Origin: Terrimicrobium sacchariphilum
Lineage (GTDB): Bacteria; Verrucomicrobiota; Verrucomicrobiia; Chthoniobacterales; Terrimicrobiaceae
Assembly (NCBI RefSeq): GCF_001613545.1
Contig: NZ_BDCO01000003.1
Span: 310,001-374,000, forward strand
Direction: 5' to 3'
DNA length: 64,000 nucleotides
Part shown: in pieces, positions 46,248 through 54,435 of the stretch
How the letters are laid out: the number at the start of each line of letters is the position of its first letter
How positions within the stretch are numbered: position 1 is the first letter of the stretch
Made by a program: the position numbers and the translations under genes
Notes under the pieces: model-generated
Database searches by the model: none
Seen by the model: the letters and a program-made list of their open reading frames with translations, nothing else
What the model was told of the DNA's origin: nothing

Positions 46248-47705
46248 CTAGTAACCTTCACGAAGCTGGGAGAAAGCCGCGCCGAGTAGTTCGATCACGA
46301 TCCGGGCCGAGAGTTTTTCCGGAGAACTAAAGGGGGCTGATGCACCCATCTCCCCGGCTCGTCCGCAGACCCAAGCGCCGAGCACTGCGCTCTTCAGGAG
46401 GTCGCCGTTCAGTTGCCCAGCAAGGGCTGCGCAGGTTCCCGTAAGAACGTCCCCCATGCCGCCGCTCGCCATTCCGGGATTGCCTGTGGAGTTGTAATAG
46501 CAGGCTTCCGCGTTGCCGATGATGGTGCGGGCACCCTTGAGCAGGAGCGTGGCGGTATACTGGTTTGTGAAATCACGGAACCAGTCGATGCGTGGGCGAT
46601 TGCGCTGGGGAAACAGCCTCTCCATTTCCCCCGGGTGTGGGGTTAGCAGGCGAGGGCCGCGACAGGTTTTCAGGATCGAGGTATCCTGCGAGACGGCGTT
46701 CAGGGCGTCGGCATCTACGACCATTGCATGAGGCCATTCCTTCACGAGCGCGACGACATCATTATCATAGGCGCGTCCCAAGCCGGGTCCCACAGCGAGG
46801 ACGTTCATCGGTTCCTCGAGGACCTCGCGGAGGCTCTCCACCTCCTTCACCATTACTTCAGGCACGCAAGCGGCTGCCAGGACGGGCTGGATGTCGGCAT
46901 GGGCGTACACCGTGACGAGGCCAGCTCCGGCAGCCACAGCGGCGGCGGAAGCGAGTCGGGCGGCTCCAGTCATCCCATGCGATCCTGCGATGATGCCGAC
47001 ACGTCCGCACATCCCTTTGTGTGTGTCAAAGGCGCGAGGAGGCAACCAGTACCGTAGCTCCTCGGGGGAGGAAAGTCTCGGCGAACTCTCGCGATCGAAA
47101 TCGAGCTCACGAAGGGGAATAAAGGCGAGGCGGCCGACGTGATTCGTCGCCGCATCGGCGACCAGACCGCGTTTGGGTGCGCCGATCGTTGCTGTGAGGT
47201 CTGCCTGCACACAGGTGGCGGAGGGCTCTCCGGTGTCGCCGTTGAGTCCGCTCGGGATGTCGATGGCCAGCACCCAGGCATTTCGGCTCAGGCGCAGGGA
47301 ATTCATGCGCCGGATGGCATCGGCGGCTTCCTGGCGGGGTTCACCCGAGACACCCGTGCCGAGCAGCCCGTCCAGCAGCACAAGGGAACCGCCGAAATCC
47401 TCCCGGGATGACAGGTCGAGCGATAGCAGGTGCCTTCTCGGCAGTTCCGAAAGCTCCTCGGCAGGATAGGCAAGTTCCACGCTGATATTCCATCCCCACC
47501 GGCGCAAATGGCGCAGCGCTACCAAGGCGTCGCCACCGTTGTTTCCCTTGCCGCAATAAGCAATACATGTCCCGGGCCGGGAGTGGAACTGCCGGACGAT
47601 GCGGGCGATGCCGAGTCCAGCCTCCTCCATGAGATGCTCCGCGCTTACACCGCGGCTGAAGACCGCGCTTTCCATTCGCCGCATTTCCTCGCAGGTCACG
47701 AGCAT
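46248..47705 (-). CDS. nnr: Bifunctional NAD(P)H-hydrate epimerase/dehydratase
   Basis: 485 residues, the usual fused form. The epimerase half (1-215) shows MLVTCEEMRRMESAVFSRGV, CGKGNNGGDALVALRHLRRW and AIDIPSGLNGDTGE. The dehydratase half (230-485) shows GRVGIIAGSHGMTGAARLAS, LLTPHPGEMERLF and GNPGMASGGMGDVLTGTCAA. It repairs hydrated NAD(P)H: the first half interconverts the R and S forms, the second uses ADP or ATP to dehydrate the S form. Cytoplasmic. Confidence 0.95.
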   Translation of the reverse strand: MLVTCEEMRRMESAVFSRGVSAEHLMEEAGLGIARIVRQFHSRPGTCIAYCGKGNNGGDALVALRHLRRWGWNISVELAYPAEELSELPRRHLLSLDLSSREDFGGSLVLLDGLLGTGVSGEPRQEAADAIRRMNSLRLSRNAWVLAIDIPSGLNGDTGEPSATCVQADLTATIGAPKRGLVADAATNHVGRLAFIPLRELDFDRESSPRLSSPEELRYWLPPRAFDTHKGMCGRVGIIAGSHGMTGAARLASAAAVAAGAGLVTVYAHADIQPVLAAACVPEVMVKEVESLREVLEEPMNVLAVGPGLGRAYDNDVVALVKEWPHAMVVDADALNAVSQDTSILKTCRGPRLLTPHPGEMERLFPQRNRPRIDWFRDFTNQYTATLLLKGARTIIGNAEACYYNSTGNPGMASGGMGDVLTGTCAALAGQLNGDLLKSAVLGAWVCGRAGEMGASAPFSSPEKLSARIVIELLGAAFSQLREGY

Positions 47706-47826
47706 GGGGATAATCTAGCAGGGCATCAGTGTTGTGCCAGAGCGGTTTCTGAAAAGCTGGGATTGCGCTCGCGCCTCGCTGAGAGGTAGCAGAGTGGAAC
47801 TACTGATGCTCGTTTTTGCGAGACTC

Positions 47827-48975
47827 CTAGCTGAACAGGTCACGGAGCCGGTCCGTGAAGCTTTTGTGCAGAGGAGTGTTTTCCTCGCCACAGAGCTGGG
47901 CAAAATGCTCGAGCGCCTTGCGCTGTTCGCCGTTGAGGCGCGTTGGCACCTCGACCTGCACTCGCGCCAGGATGTCGCCGCGGCTGGAGCTTCCGAGTCC
48001 AGGCATGCCCTGGCTGCGAATGCGAAAGACGCTGTCTCCCTGCGTGCCTGCGGGAATCTTGAGAGAAACTGCTCCGCTGAGTGTCGGCACGCGGACCTCT
48101 CCTCCGAGAGCGGCGACCGAAAACGGGATTGGGATTTCGCAATGCAGGTCCATCCCGTCACGCTGAAAGATTGCGTGCTCCTTCAGATGGATCACGACGT
48201 AAAGGTCGCCCGAGGTACCGCCGCGCAGGCCAGCCTCGCCGCCTCCGCTGCTACGGAGCCTTGCGCCCTCATCGATTCCAGCGGGAATCTTAAGTTTCAC
48301 GCGTGACGTGCGTTCCGTGCGCCCTTCACCGTGGCAGGTTTTACAGGGTTTTTCGATCACGCTGCCCGTGCCGTGGCAGTTTGGGCAGGTCTGGGCGACC
48401 TGGAAAAATCCGCGGGAGGCCACGACCTGGCCGCGACCGCGGCATACCGAGCATGTGACGGCGCGGGAGCCTTTTTGCGCTCCACTGCCGCCGCAATCCT
48501 CACAGGCGTCGAGCTTGCGGATCTCGATCTCCTTTTCGCAACCCGTACCCGCCTCCTCGAGGGTGATCTGCAGGTCGTAACGCAGGTCCGAGCCACGCTG
48601 GCGTCCGGAGCCGTCGCCGCCTCCTCCGCCGAAAAATTGTTCAAAAATGCCCCCAGCGCCACCGCTGGAGCCGAAGACCTCGCGGAAGAGGTCGAAAGGA
48701 TCGTGAAAGCCGCCTGCACCTCCGCCACCGCCCATGCCGCCGCCTTGCTGAAAGGCTGCATGGCCGTAACGGTCGTAGGCAGCCCGCTTCTGGGCATCCA
48801 TGAGGATCTCGTACGCTTCGCCGAGTTCCTTGAAACGTTCCTCCGCCTCGTGGTCTCCCGGGTTCTTGTCCGGGTGATACTTGATCGCGAGCTTGCGGTA
48901 GGATTTTTTGATCTCCTCTTCCGTGGACTCGCGCCGGACTTCCAGGACTTCGTAGTAGCAGCGCTTCGTCATCAT
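47827..48975 (-). CDS. dnaJ: Chaperone DnaJ
   Basis: 382 residues. J-domain (1-70) with HPD at [10 protein letters not shown], a Gly/Phe-rich region (about 75-125), four CxxCxGxG zinc motifs ([32 protein letters not shown]) and the substrate-binding C-terminal domain ([16 protein letters not shown]). It delivers unfolded proteins to DnaK and stimulates its ATPase. ATGA overlap with grpE. DnaK is not in the window. Confidence 0.97.
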   Translation of the reverse strand: MMTKRCYYEVLEVRRESTEEEIKKSYRKLAIKYHPDKNPGDHEAEERFKELGEAYEILMDAQKRAAYDRYGHAAFQQGGGMGGGGGAGGFHDPFDLFREVFGSSGGAGGIFEQFFGGGGGDGSGRQRGSDLRYDLQITLEEAGTGCEKEIEIRKLDACEDCGGSGAQKGSRAVTCSVCRGRGQVVASRGFFQVAQTCPNCHGTGSVIEKPCKTCHGEGRTERTSRVKLKIPAGIDEGARLRSSGGGEAGLRGGTSGDLYVVIHLKEHAIFQRDGMDLHCEIPIPFSVAALGGEVRVPTLSGAVSLKIPAGTQGDSVFRIRSQGMPGLGSSSRGDILARVQVEVPTRLNGEQRKALEHFAQLCGEENTPLHKSFTDRLRDLFS

Positions 48976-49508
48976 CCCTGTGCCGGTCCCTTGGATACCA
49001 CCACGCTGGCGGGGCGGATCAACCGGTCTTTCAACTTGAAGCCCTTGCGGATCTGGCGGAGCACCGTGCCCTCGGGGACGGTGTCGCTTTCCTCCTGGGC
49101 CATGGCCTCGTGGAGGTTGGGGTCAAAGGTCTGGCCGACGGCATCGACCGCTTCGATCCCATAGTCGCGCAGGAAATCCTCCAGTTGCTTGCGCACCATG
49201 TCGAGGCCCATCACGATGCCAGACGGGTCTGTTGCGGTGCGGGCAGCACTGAGGCCGAGTTCGAAATTGTCAAAAATCGGCACGAGGCTCTCGACGAGCG
49301 AGGCATTGGCGTAGCGAATGGCCTCTTCTTTCTCGCGGATGGCACGCTTGCGGTAGTTCTCGAGGTCGGCGCGGGTACGGAGAGCGAGGTCCTTGTACTT
49401 CTCCAACTCCGCCGCGAGGTCGAGCTGCGGAGTGGCTTCTGCTCCGGGTGTTTCCGGGGCGGCTTCCACGGTCTGCTGTTCGTCCAGTTTTTCGGAATCG
49501 GTACTCAT
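48972..49508 (-). CDS. grpE: Nucleotide exchange factor GrpE
   Basis: 178 residues. An acidic N-terminus precedes a long coiled coil ([39 protein letters not shown]) and the beta-wing end ([40 protein letters not shown]). It releases ADP from DnaK. It overlaps the phosphatase upstream and dnaJ downstream by ATGA each. Confidence 0.95.
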   Translation of the reverse strand: MSTDSEKLDEQQTVEAAPETPGAEATPQLDLAAELEKYKDLALRTRADLENYRKRAIREKEEAIRYANASLVESLVPIFDNFELGLSAARTATDPSGIVMGLDMVRKQLEDFLRDYGIEAVDAVGQTFDPNLHEAMAQEESDTVPEGTVLRQIRKGFKLKDRLIRPASVVVSKGPAQG

Positions 49509-50935
49509 TTCTTTCGGATTGCGATCAAAGTTATGTCGTCGTGTTGCGGATAGTTGCCCACAAAGCCCTTCACGTCATCCGTGATGCGACCGACGATGGC
49601 ATTCGCCCCATTGGGCGCGCTGTTTTGCAACAGATCGATCAGGCGGGGCAGCCCGTATTCGGCTCCCTCCCGGTTGAGCGCTTCGGTGGCTCCATCCGTG
49701 TAAAGCAGCACGCAATCGTCGGCATGCAGGTCGAACTGAAAGTCCGCGCAAACTCTATTGAAGACCGTACCGCTGTCAATACCCAGCGCCATCCCCTTGG
49801 GAGACAGCTTTTCGATGTCTCCCGTGGCAGAGCGGTAGAGGAGGGGGGCGTCATGGCCCGCGCGAGCGAGCGTCACGCTGTTGTTCTCTGAGTCGAGGAT
49901 CAGGTACGCCATGCTGATGAACATGTCCTCCTTGATGTCGGGGTAAAGCTGCTGGTTGACCCGGCGGAGCACCTCGGCGGCAGAGGTCTTGCCCACCGCT
50001 TCGCTACGGATCACGCTTCGACACATGGCCATGATCAAAGAAGCTGGCACGCCCTTGCCGGAGACATCGGCGATGGCGACGCCAAGGCGACGGTCATCCA
50101 CCCGGATATAGTCGAGGTAATCGCCGCTCACCTGCCTGGCCGGGACGTTAATACCGCTCAATTCGTAGCCTGTGATGGTTGGCGGCGCGGAGGGAAGCAG
50201 GATGGCCTGAATTTCCCGGGCAATCTCGAGATCATGGTCGAGGCGTTTCTTTTCTCCGGCCTCGAGATAGACGACCTCGTTGTAGAGGGCAAAGGCCGAT
50301 TGCTCGGCGATCGTCTTGAAGACATTCATGTCCTTCTCGGTGAAAGGTGTGCTCATCGGGCCGTTGGCCAGGGCGAGCACGCCGAGGATCTTGCGACGAT
50401 AAATCAACGGAGCCACCATCGCAGAATGAGCGACGAGCGGGTTGTCAGCGGCGGGATTGGGAATCAACTCGGCTTCCACGTAGAGGCGGGGGCGAGGATC
50501 GACCAGGGAGGCGCCCATGATGCCCTCGCCGCGGCGGATCGAGCTGAGTCGCAGGTAACTCTCCAATGCCATGTGGTTCGTCTCCGCCTGCTGCAGGACG
50601 TGCTCGGGTACCTCATGAAGAGCCGGACACCCCTTGGAGATGAACCCGGGTACGAGCATCGAGTCCGATTTATCCATCAGGTAAAGCGCTCCCCCATGGG
50701 CATCAAGGATGCGGGTGGCTGCTTCAACGATGAGGCGGTGGAGTTCCGACGAGCGAACGCCCTCGGAAAAGGCCTCGCCAAGTTCGTGCAGAAAGTCAAA
50801 TACACGGTCCTCCTCCACCTGGAGTTCGGCGCGCTGGCGTTCCAGCTCGGCAATGCGCCGTGTGAAGGTATTAAGCACTACCAACAGCGCGATGAACGCG
50901 CCGAAGAAGAGCGTGAAAAAGATGTAGGTCCACAT
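49505..50935 (-). CDS. Membrane-anchored GAF-SpoIIE (PP2C-type) phosphatase
   Basis: 476 residues. One N-terminal membrane helix (MWTYIFFTLFFGAFIALLVV), a short coiled coil, a GAF domain (about 65-225, AATRILDAHGGALYLMDKSD) and an RsbU/SpoIIE phosphatase domain (250-475) with DLEIAREIQAILLPSAP, ARQVSGDYLDYIRV, GVAIADVSGKGVPASLIMA and LLYTDGATEALN, carrying the metal-binding Asp residues. It should remove phosphate from a STAS-domain antagonist, and one is encoded directly upstream (50969). It overlaps grpE by ATGA. Confidence 0.9.
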   Translation of the reverse strand: MWTYIFFTLFFGAFIALLVVLNTFTRRIAELERQRAELQVEEDRVFDFLHELGEAFSEGVRSSELHRLIVEAATRILDAHGGALYLMDKSDSMLVPGFISKGCPALHEVPEHVLQQAETNHMALESYLRLSSIRRGEGIMGASLVDPRPRLYVEAELIPNPAADNPLVAHSAMVAPLIYRRKILGVLALANGPMSTPFTEKDMNVFKTIAEQSAFALYNEVVYLEAGEKKRLDHDLEIAREIQAILLPSAPPTITGYELSGINVPARQVSGDYLDYIRVDDRRLGVAIADVSGKGVPASLIMAMCRSVIRSEAVGKTSAAEVLRRVNQQLYPDIKEDMFISMAYLILDSENNSVTLARAGHDAPLLYRSATGDIEKLSPKGMALGIDSGTVFNRVCADFQFDLHADDCVLLYTDGATEALNREGAEYGLPRLIDLLQNSAPNGANAIVGRITDDVKGFVGNYPQHDDITLIAIRKK

Positions 50936-50968
50936 TCGGAATGGGCTCCGCCCTCCCGGACGGTGCGA

Positions 50969-51520
50969 TTATCCCTCTTTGTCTGAGGAACCTTGAGCAT
51001 TCAACTCATTCCGCAAAAACTCCAGCACATCTTTGAACTTCACCGCATTCGCCCGGTCGGCTTCGACCAAGGCCTCGTGTGCCTCGAGAACCGCCTGCTT
51101 TTGGGCCTCGGCCTCCAGGGCCTTGGGTTCGGCGATCCGGAGGGCGTCATCATCGGGCAGGGGTTCCGTCTCGGCTGCGATCGAACCGAGGGATTCCACG
51201 GTGAAAAGCTGGTCGAGTCCGAGGCTGGAAAGGAGGTCGGAGTTGCGCTCGTTGACGTTGGTGGCGCGGAGGGAACCCTGGCCGAGCTCGCGCAGACGGA
51301 GGGCTACACCGGCAAGGGTGCCCATGAAGGTCGAGTCCATCTGCTCGCAGTCCTGGAGATCCACGACGAATTCGCGGAATCCGCGCTGGATCATCTGCTT
51401 GACGAATTCCTTGAGTCCGGAGCTGTTTTGAAAACTCCCTCTGCCTTCCACTTTGACCCAGGCCGTGCGATCAACGCAGCCGACGAGGACAGATGATGAG
51501 GTGCTCACGTGTGAGGTCAC
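50969..51520 (-). CDS. STAS-domain protein (anti-sigma factor antagonist-like)
   Basis: 183 residues. The STAS fold (about 10-115) has FREFVVDLQDCEQMDSTFMG, where the Ser after Asp is the usual phosphorylation site, and LRATNVNERNSDLLSSLGLD. A helical C-terminal extension of about 65 residues is rich in Glu and Ala. It is the expected partner of the phosphatase behind it (33-bp gap). Translation begins at a GTG (51520); a second GTG four codons later is possible. An anti-sigma kinase is not in the window. Confidence 0.85.
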   Translation of the reverse strand: MTSHVSTSSSVLVGCVDRTAWVKVEGRGSFQNSSGLKEFVKQMIQRGFREFVVDLQDCEQMDSTFMGTLAGVALRLRELGQGSLRATNVNERNSDLLSSLGLDQLFTVESLGSIAAETEPLPDDDALRIAEPKALEAEAQKQAVLEAHEALVEADRANAVKFKDVLEFLRNELNAQGSSDKEG

Positions 51521-51569
51521 TATTAGCCCACTCTCGAGGCGGGTGTCAAATGTCCCCCGGCGAGGTCCA

Positions 51570-52085
51570 TTATTTCCACATGAAGGACTGTCGGAACGCC
51601 ACGATCCGACCGTCTACGATCAGCAGAACGCGCCACGAGGTAACCCGCCCGTTTTCCTGAAAGTCATCGCCGGTGACTTCAAAGTCCGATTTGTGCGAAC
51701 CCCGAGTCGATGGGTAGTAGCGCTCCTGAGCCATCACGTAGTTGCCCAAGGCGGCCTGGCGGTACTCGAAACGAACCGTGACGTCGGCTTCCTGTGTGGC
51801 GCGCCAGAAGAAGCAATAGTAGTTGCCCTCACGCTGCTGGCGATCCCAGGAGTCTACCGCTCCGAAGTTGATCCGGTTTCGCTCGAAGGTAGCTGGCTCG
51901 TTTTCCGCGGAGATGTTCTGATCGACCGGCTGGTTGTAGTACATCTTGATCTTTCGGAACTGAAAGGCGTTATCCAGCGCGAGCGGCAGGACATTGGCGC
52001 GCTCCAGCTTCGTCGCAGGCTCCTGGACCGACGAGCAGGCGGTAAAAAGAATGGCAGTAAGGGCGAGTACGAGGAATGTCCTCAT
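51570..52085 (-). CDS. Putative lipoprotein, unknown
   Basis: 171 residues. MRTFLVLALTAILFTACSSV is a lipoprotein signal with the lipid-attached Cys17. The mature protein has beta-rich stretches with many aromatic residues (FQFRKIKMYYNQPVDQN, NYYCFFWRATQEADVTVRFE, WRVLLIVDGRIVAFRQSFMW). The family is not recognised. ATG at 52085 starts the signal peptide; frames further upstream lack one. Confidence 0.75.
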   Translation of the reverse strand: MRTFLVLALTAILFTACSSVQEPATKLERANVLPLALDNAFQFRKIKMYYNQPVDQNISAENEPATFERNRINFGAVDSWDRQQREGNYYCFFWRATQEADVTVRFEYRQAALGNYVMAQERYYPSTRGSHKSDFEVTGDDFQENGRVTSWRVLLIVDGRIVAFRQSFMWK

Positions 52086-52221
52086 GGAGGCCGCATACAA
52101 GCGGCTTTGTGTGACGGTGTCAATGGCACGGCATGCGGAAGGTGCACTGCCCGCAGGCTTGACTACCGGGAGGCGAGCCATCATACGAGTCGGTTCCCGG
52201 CGCACGATCCGCCGTCTTCCC

Positions 52222-52737
52222 ATGAAAGCCCACGATATCTTCCAACAGTTGCCTGAAAGCTTCGCTGGCGACGTCTTCCAGTTTCTCTACGACAACGACA
52301 AGCCGGCCTACCGTGCCTGCGTGCAGGTTCTTTCCACACGCCGGAAGCTCCGCCCGATCATCCTGGAGCGCAAATCCCGCGAGGAGAGGCACTTGTGGAT
52401 GCGTAACGAGATTACCCGCAAGGCGAATGAGGATGCGTCGATCGAGATTCTCCAGACCTGGCTCCTCGGTGCGCACAAGCCGATGATCTGTCAGTTTCTC
52501 GATACTCTGAAAATTCCGCACAATGGACATGGTCTCATTGATGATCTCCCGCCGGAGCCTTCGGAAGCCGCTGTTAACGAGGCGGTTGAAGGGCTTTTGA
52601 AAGACTACCCGCAGGAGGCTGTGGCCGCCTACCTCAACCTCTTCATTGAGATGGATATTGCACAATGGCCCACGCTGGAGAAAATGCTCGCGAGCGATTC
52701 CCGGCTTTGCCTCGCTCCGCAAACACCCGCCGCATGA
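52222..52737 (+). CDS. Conserved-looking hypothetical protein
   Basis: 171 residues, soluble and helical: MKAHDIFQQLPESFAGDVFQ, YRACVQVLSTRRKLRPIILE, PKMICQ-like helices (AHKPMICQFLDTLKIPHNG) and EEAV-rich end. No catalytic motif. Its stop overlaps the gmhA start by ATGA, so it is translated with that gene. Unknown function, possibly linked to heptose or envelope synthesis by position. Confidence 0.7.
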   Translation: MKAHDIFQQLPESFAGDVFQFLYDNDKPAYRACVQVLSTRRKLRPIILERKSREERHLWMRNEITRKANEDASIEILQTWLLGAHKPMICQFLDTLKIPHNGHGLIDDLPPEPSEAAVNEAVEGLLKDYPQEAVAAYLNLFIEMDIAQWPTLEKMLASDSRLCLAPQTPAA

Positions 52738-53300
52738 CGCCTTACCAATCCTCGCTTCAGGACGCTCTGGACACCTTTGAATCCCTACGCGCCCTCGAGG
52801 AGCCTCTTTCCCAGGCGGCCAAGGTGGTACTCGATTGCCTCGTCTCGGGAGGGAAACTCCTCTTCTGTGGCAACGGAGGCAGCGCCGCCGATGCGGCGCA
52901 CATGGCCACGGAGTTTACCTGCCGGTTCAACGGCGACCGTCGTCCCTACCCTGCGATCGCGCTCACCGTGGATGGCGGCCTGATGACTGCCATCGGCAAC
53001 GATTATTCTTTTCACGACGTCTTTTCCCGCCAGGTGCATGCCTACGGCAAACCGGGCGATGTTCTCATCGCGCTGACGACCAGTGGCAAATCGCGCAACG
53101 TGCTCTTCGCCATTGAGGAGGCTCGTCGTCGTGGCTTGCGGACGATTACGCTGCTGGGCAAAGGGGGCGGGTTTACCGCTGGCGCTTCCGAGATCGAGTT
53201 GATCGTGCCGGGAACGGTGACGGCTCGCATCCAGGAAGCGCAGAAGTTCTTGCTTCACGCCCTTTGCGAGCAGGTCGAGGTCGATCTGCCCAAGGAATGA
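52734..53300 (+). CDS. gmhA: D-sedoheptulose 7-phosphate isomerase
   Basis: 188 residues with the SIS sugar-isomerase fold. CGNGGSAADAAHMATEFTCR (45-64) includes the Gly-rich loop and the catalytic Glu60; DGGLMTAIGNDYSFHDVFSR and DVLIALTTSGKSRNVLFAIE are family-typical. It makes D-glycero-D-manno-heptose 7-phosphate, the first step to ADP-heptose for lipopolysaccharide. It overlaps the prepilin peptidase gene (ATGA). Confidence 0.9.
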   Translation: MTPYQSSLQDALDTFESLRALEEPLSQAAKVVLDCLVSGGKLLFCGNGGSAADAAHMATEFTCRFNGDRRPYPAIALTVDGGLMTAIGNDYSFHDVFSRQVHAYGKPGDVLIALTTSGKSRNVLFAIEEARRRGLRTITLLGKGGGFTAGASEIELIVPGTVTARIQEAQKFLLHALCEQVEVDLPKE

Positions 53301-54403
53301 GGGAAACGGTACTCACCGTCTTTTCCGCTGTATTGGGGGCGATCATAGGGTCGTTCCTCAATGCCTGCATTCATCGCCTCCCTCGAAATCTTTCGCTCGA
53401 CCAGCCACGGCGCTCCTTCTGCCCCTCGTGCGGCAAGACCATTCCTTGGTACGAAAATCTGCCGGTTATCAGCTGGCTCGCTTTGCGCGGGCGGTGCTCC
53501 GGCTGCCATGCGAAGATTTCTCCACGATACATTCTGGTGGAGATCCTCACTTCCGGGCTGTTTCTTGCTGCGTGGCTGACGTTTGGCCTGCCGTTGGCAC
53601 CGGCCTACTGGCTGTTCCTCGCGCTCCTGGTCACGGCGACCTTCATCGACATCGAGCATTTCATTATCCCGGATGTCATCACCATCGGCGGGACGGCCGC
53701 GGGTGTCGTCCTGAGTGTCATCCTTCCCGGCCTCATGCAGACGGACTCCCGGCTCCACGCTTTATTTGCCTCACTGGGAGCTGCCGCTCTCGGGTACGGC
53801 ATTCTCTGGCTTATCGTCGAGGGTGGCAAACTCGCCTTCGGTCGCAAGCGACATGTATTCAAGGAGGAGTTGCCGTTCTCATGGAAGCGCGATGGCGATA
53901 CCGCGACGCTCACGGTGGGCGAGGATTCCCTTCTCTGGCACGAGATCGATTTTCGCGAGCGCGACCAACTTGTCATTGAAAGCACCGGAGCTTCGATTGA
54001 TGGTCGGGTGCTGGAGGGTTCGCCGGTGCTGCGTTTTCGCTATCACGTGCTGCTCGATGAAGGGCAGGAGAAACCTCTGGATCAGATCGATGAGATCAAG
54101 GGTAAGCTCACTGCCATTACCATCCCCCGAGAGGCGATGGGATTTGGCGACGTCAAGTTTATCGCGGCCATCGGAGCCTTCCTGGGTTGGCAGGCGGTTG
54201 TTTTCACCATTTGCGCCGCCTCGATTATCGGATGTGTCGCCGCTGTCGCCGGGATATTCCTGGCGCGCGACCGCTCCGGTGCGCGGGTGCCGTTTGGCCC
54301 ATTTCTTGCCCTTGGCGCCGCGCTTTGGGTGTTTTTCGGTCCCGCCATCTGGGACTGGTATTTCAATGTCATGGCTCGTCCTGGTCATGACCTTGCCTTT
54401 TAA
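53297..54403 (+). CDS. pilD: Prepilin peptidase/methyltransferase (A24 family) with large insertion
   Basis: 368 residues, longer than the usual 250-290. The N-terminal methylase part has the four Cys of CPSCGKTIPWYENLP and CSGCHAKISPRY. The catalytic Asp pairs are in ATFIDIEHFIIPD and AMGFGDVKFIAAIG. Between them an insertion of about 95 hydrophilic residues (KRHVFKEELPFSWKRDGDTA to PREAM) interrupts the membrane helices. It should cut and methylate the prepilin-like proteins of this genome, including the cassette and the pseudopilin at 26808. It overlaps gmhA by ATGA. ATG at 53297. Confidence 0.9.
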   Translation: MRETVLTVFSAVLGAIIGSFLNACIHRLPRNLSLDQPRRSFCPSCGKTIPWYENLPVISWLALRGRCSGCHAKISPRYILVEILTSGLFLAAWLTFGLPLAPAYWLFLALLVTATFIDIEHFIIPDVITIGGTAAGVVLSVILPGLMQTDSRLHALFASLGAAALGYGILWLIVEGGKLAFGRKRHVFKEELPFSWKRDGDTATLTVGEDSLLWHEIDFRERDQLVIESTGASIDGRVLEGSPVLRFRYHVLLDEGQEKPLDQIDEIKGKLTAITIPREAMGFGDVKFIAAIGAFLGWQAVVFTICAASIIGCVAAVAGIFLARDRSGARVPFGPFLALGAALWVFFGPAIWDWYFNVMARPGHDLAF

Positions 54404-54435
54404 CGCCGCAACGCGGATGATTTCGGGTTCGATCC

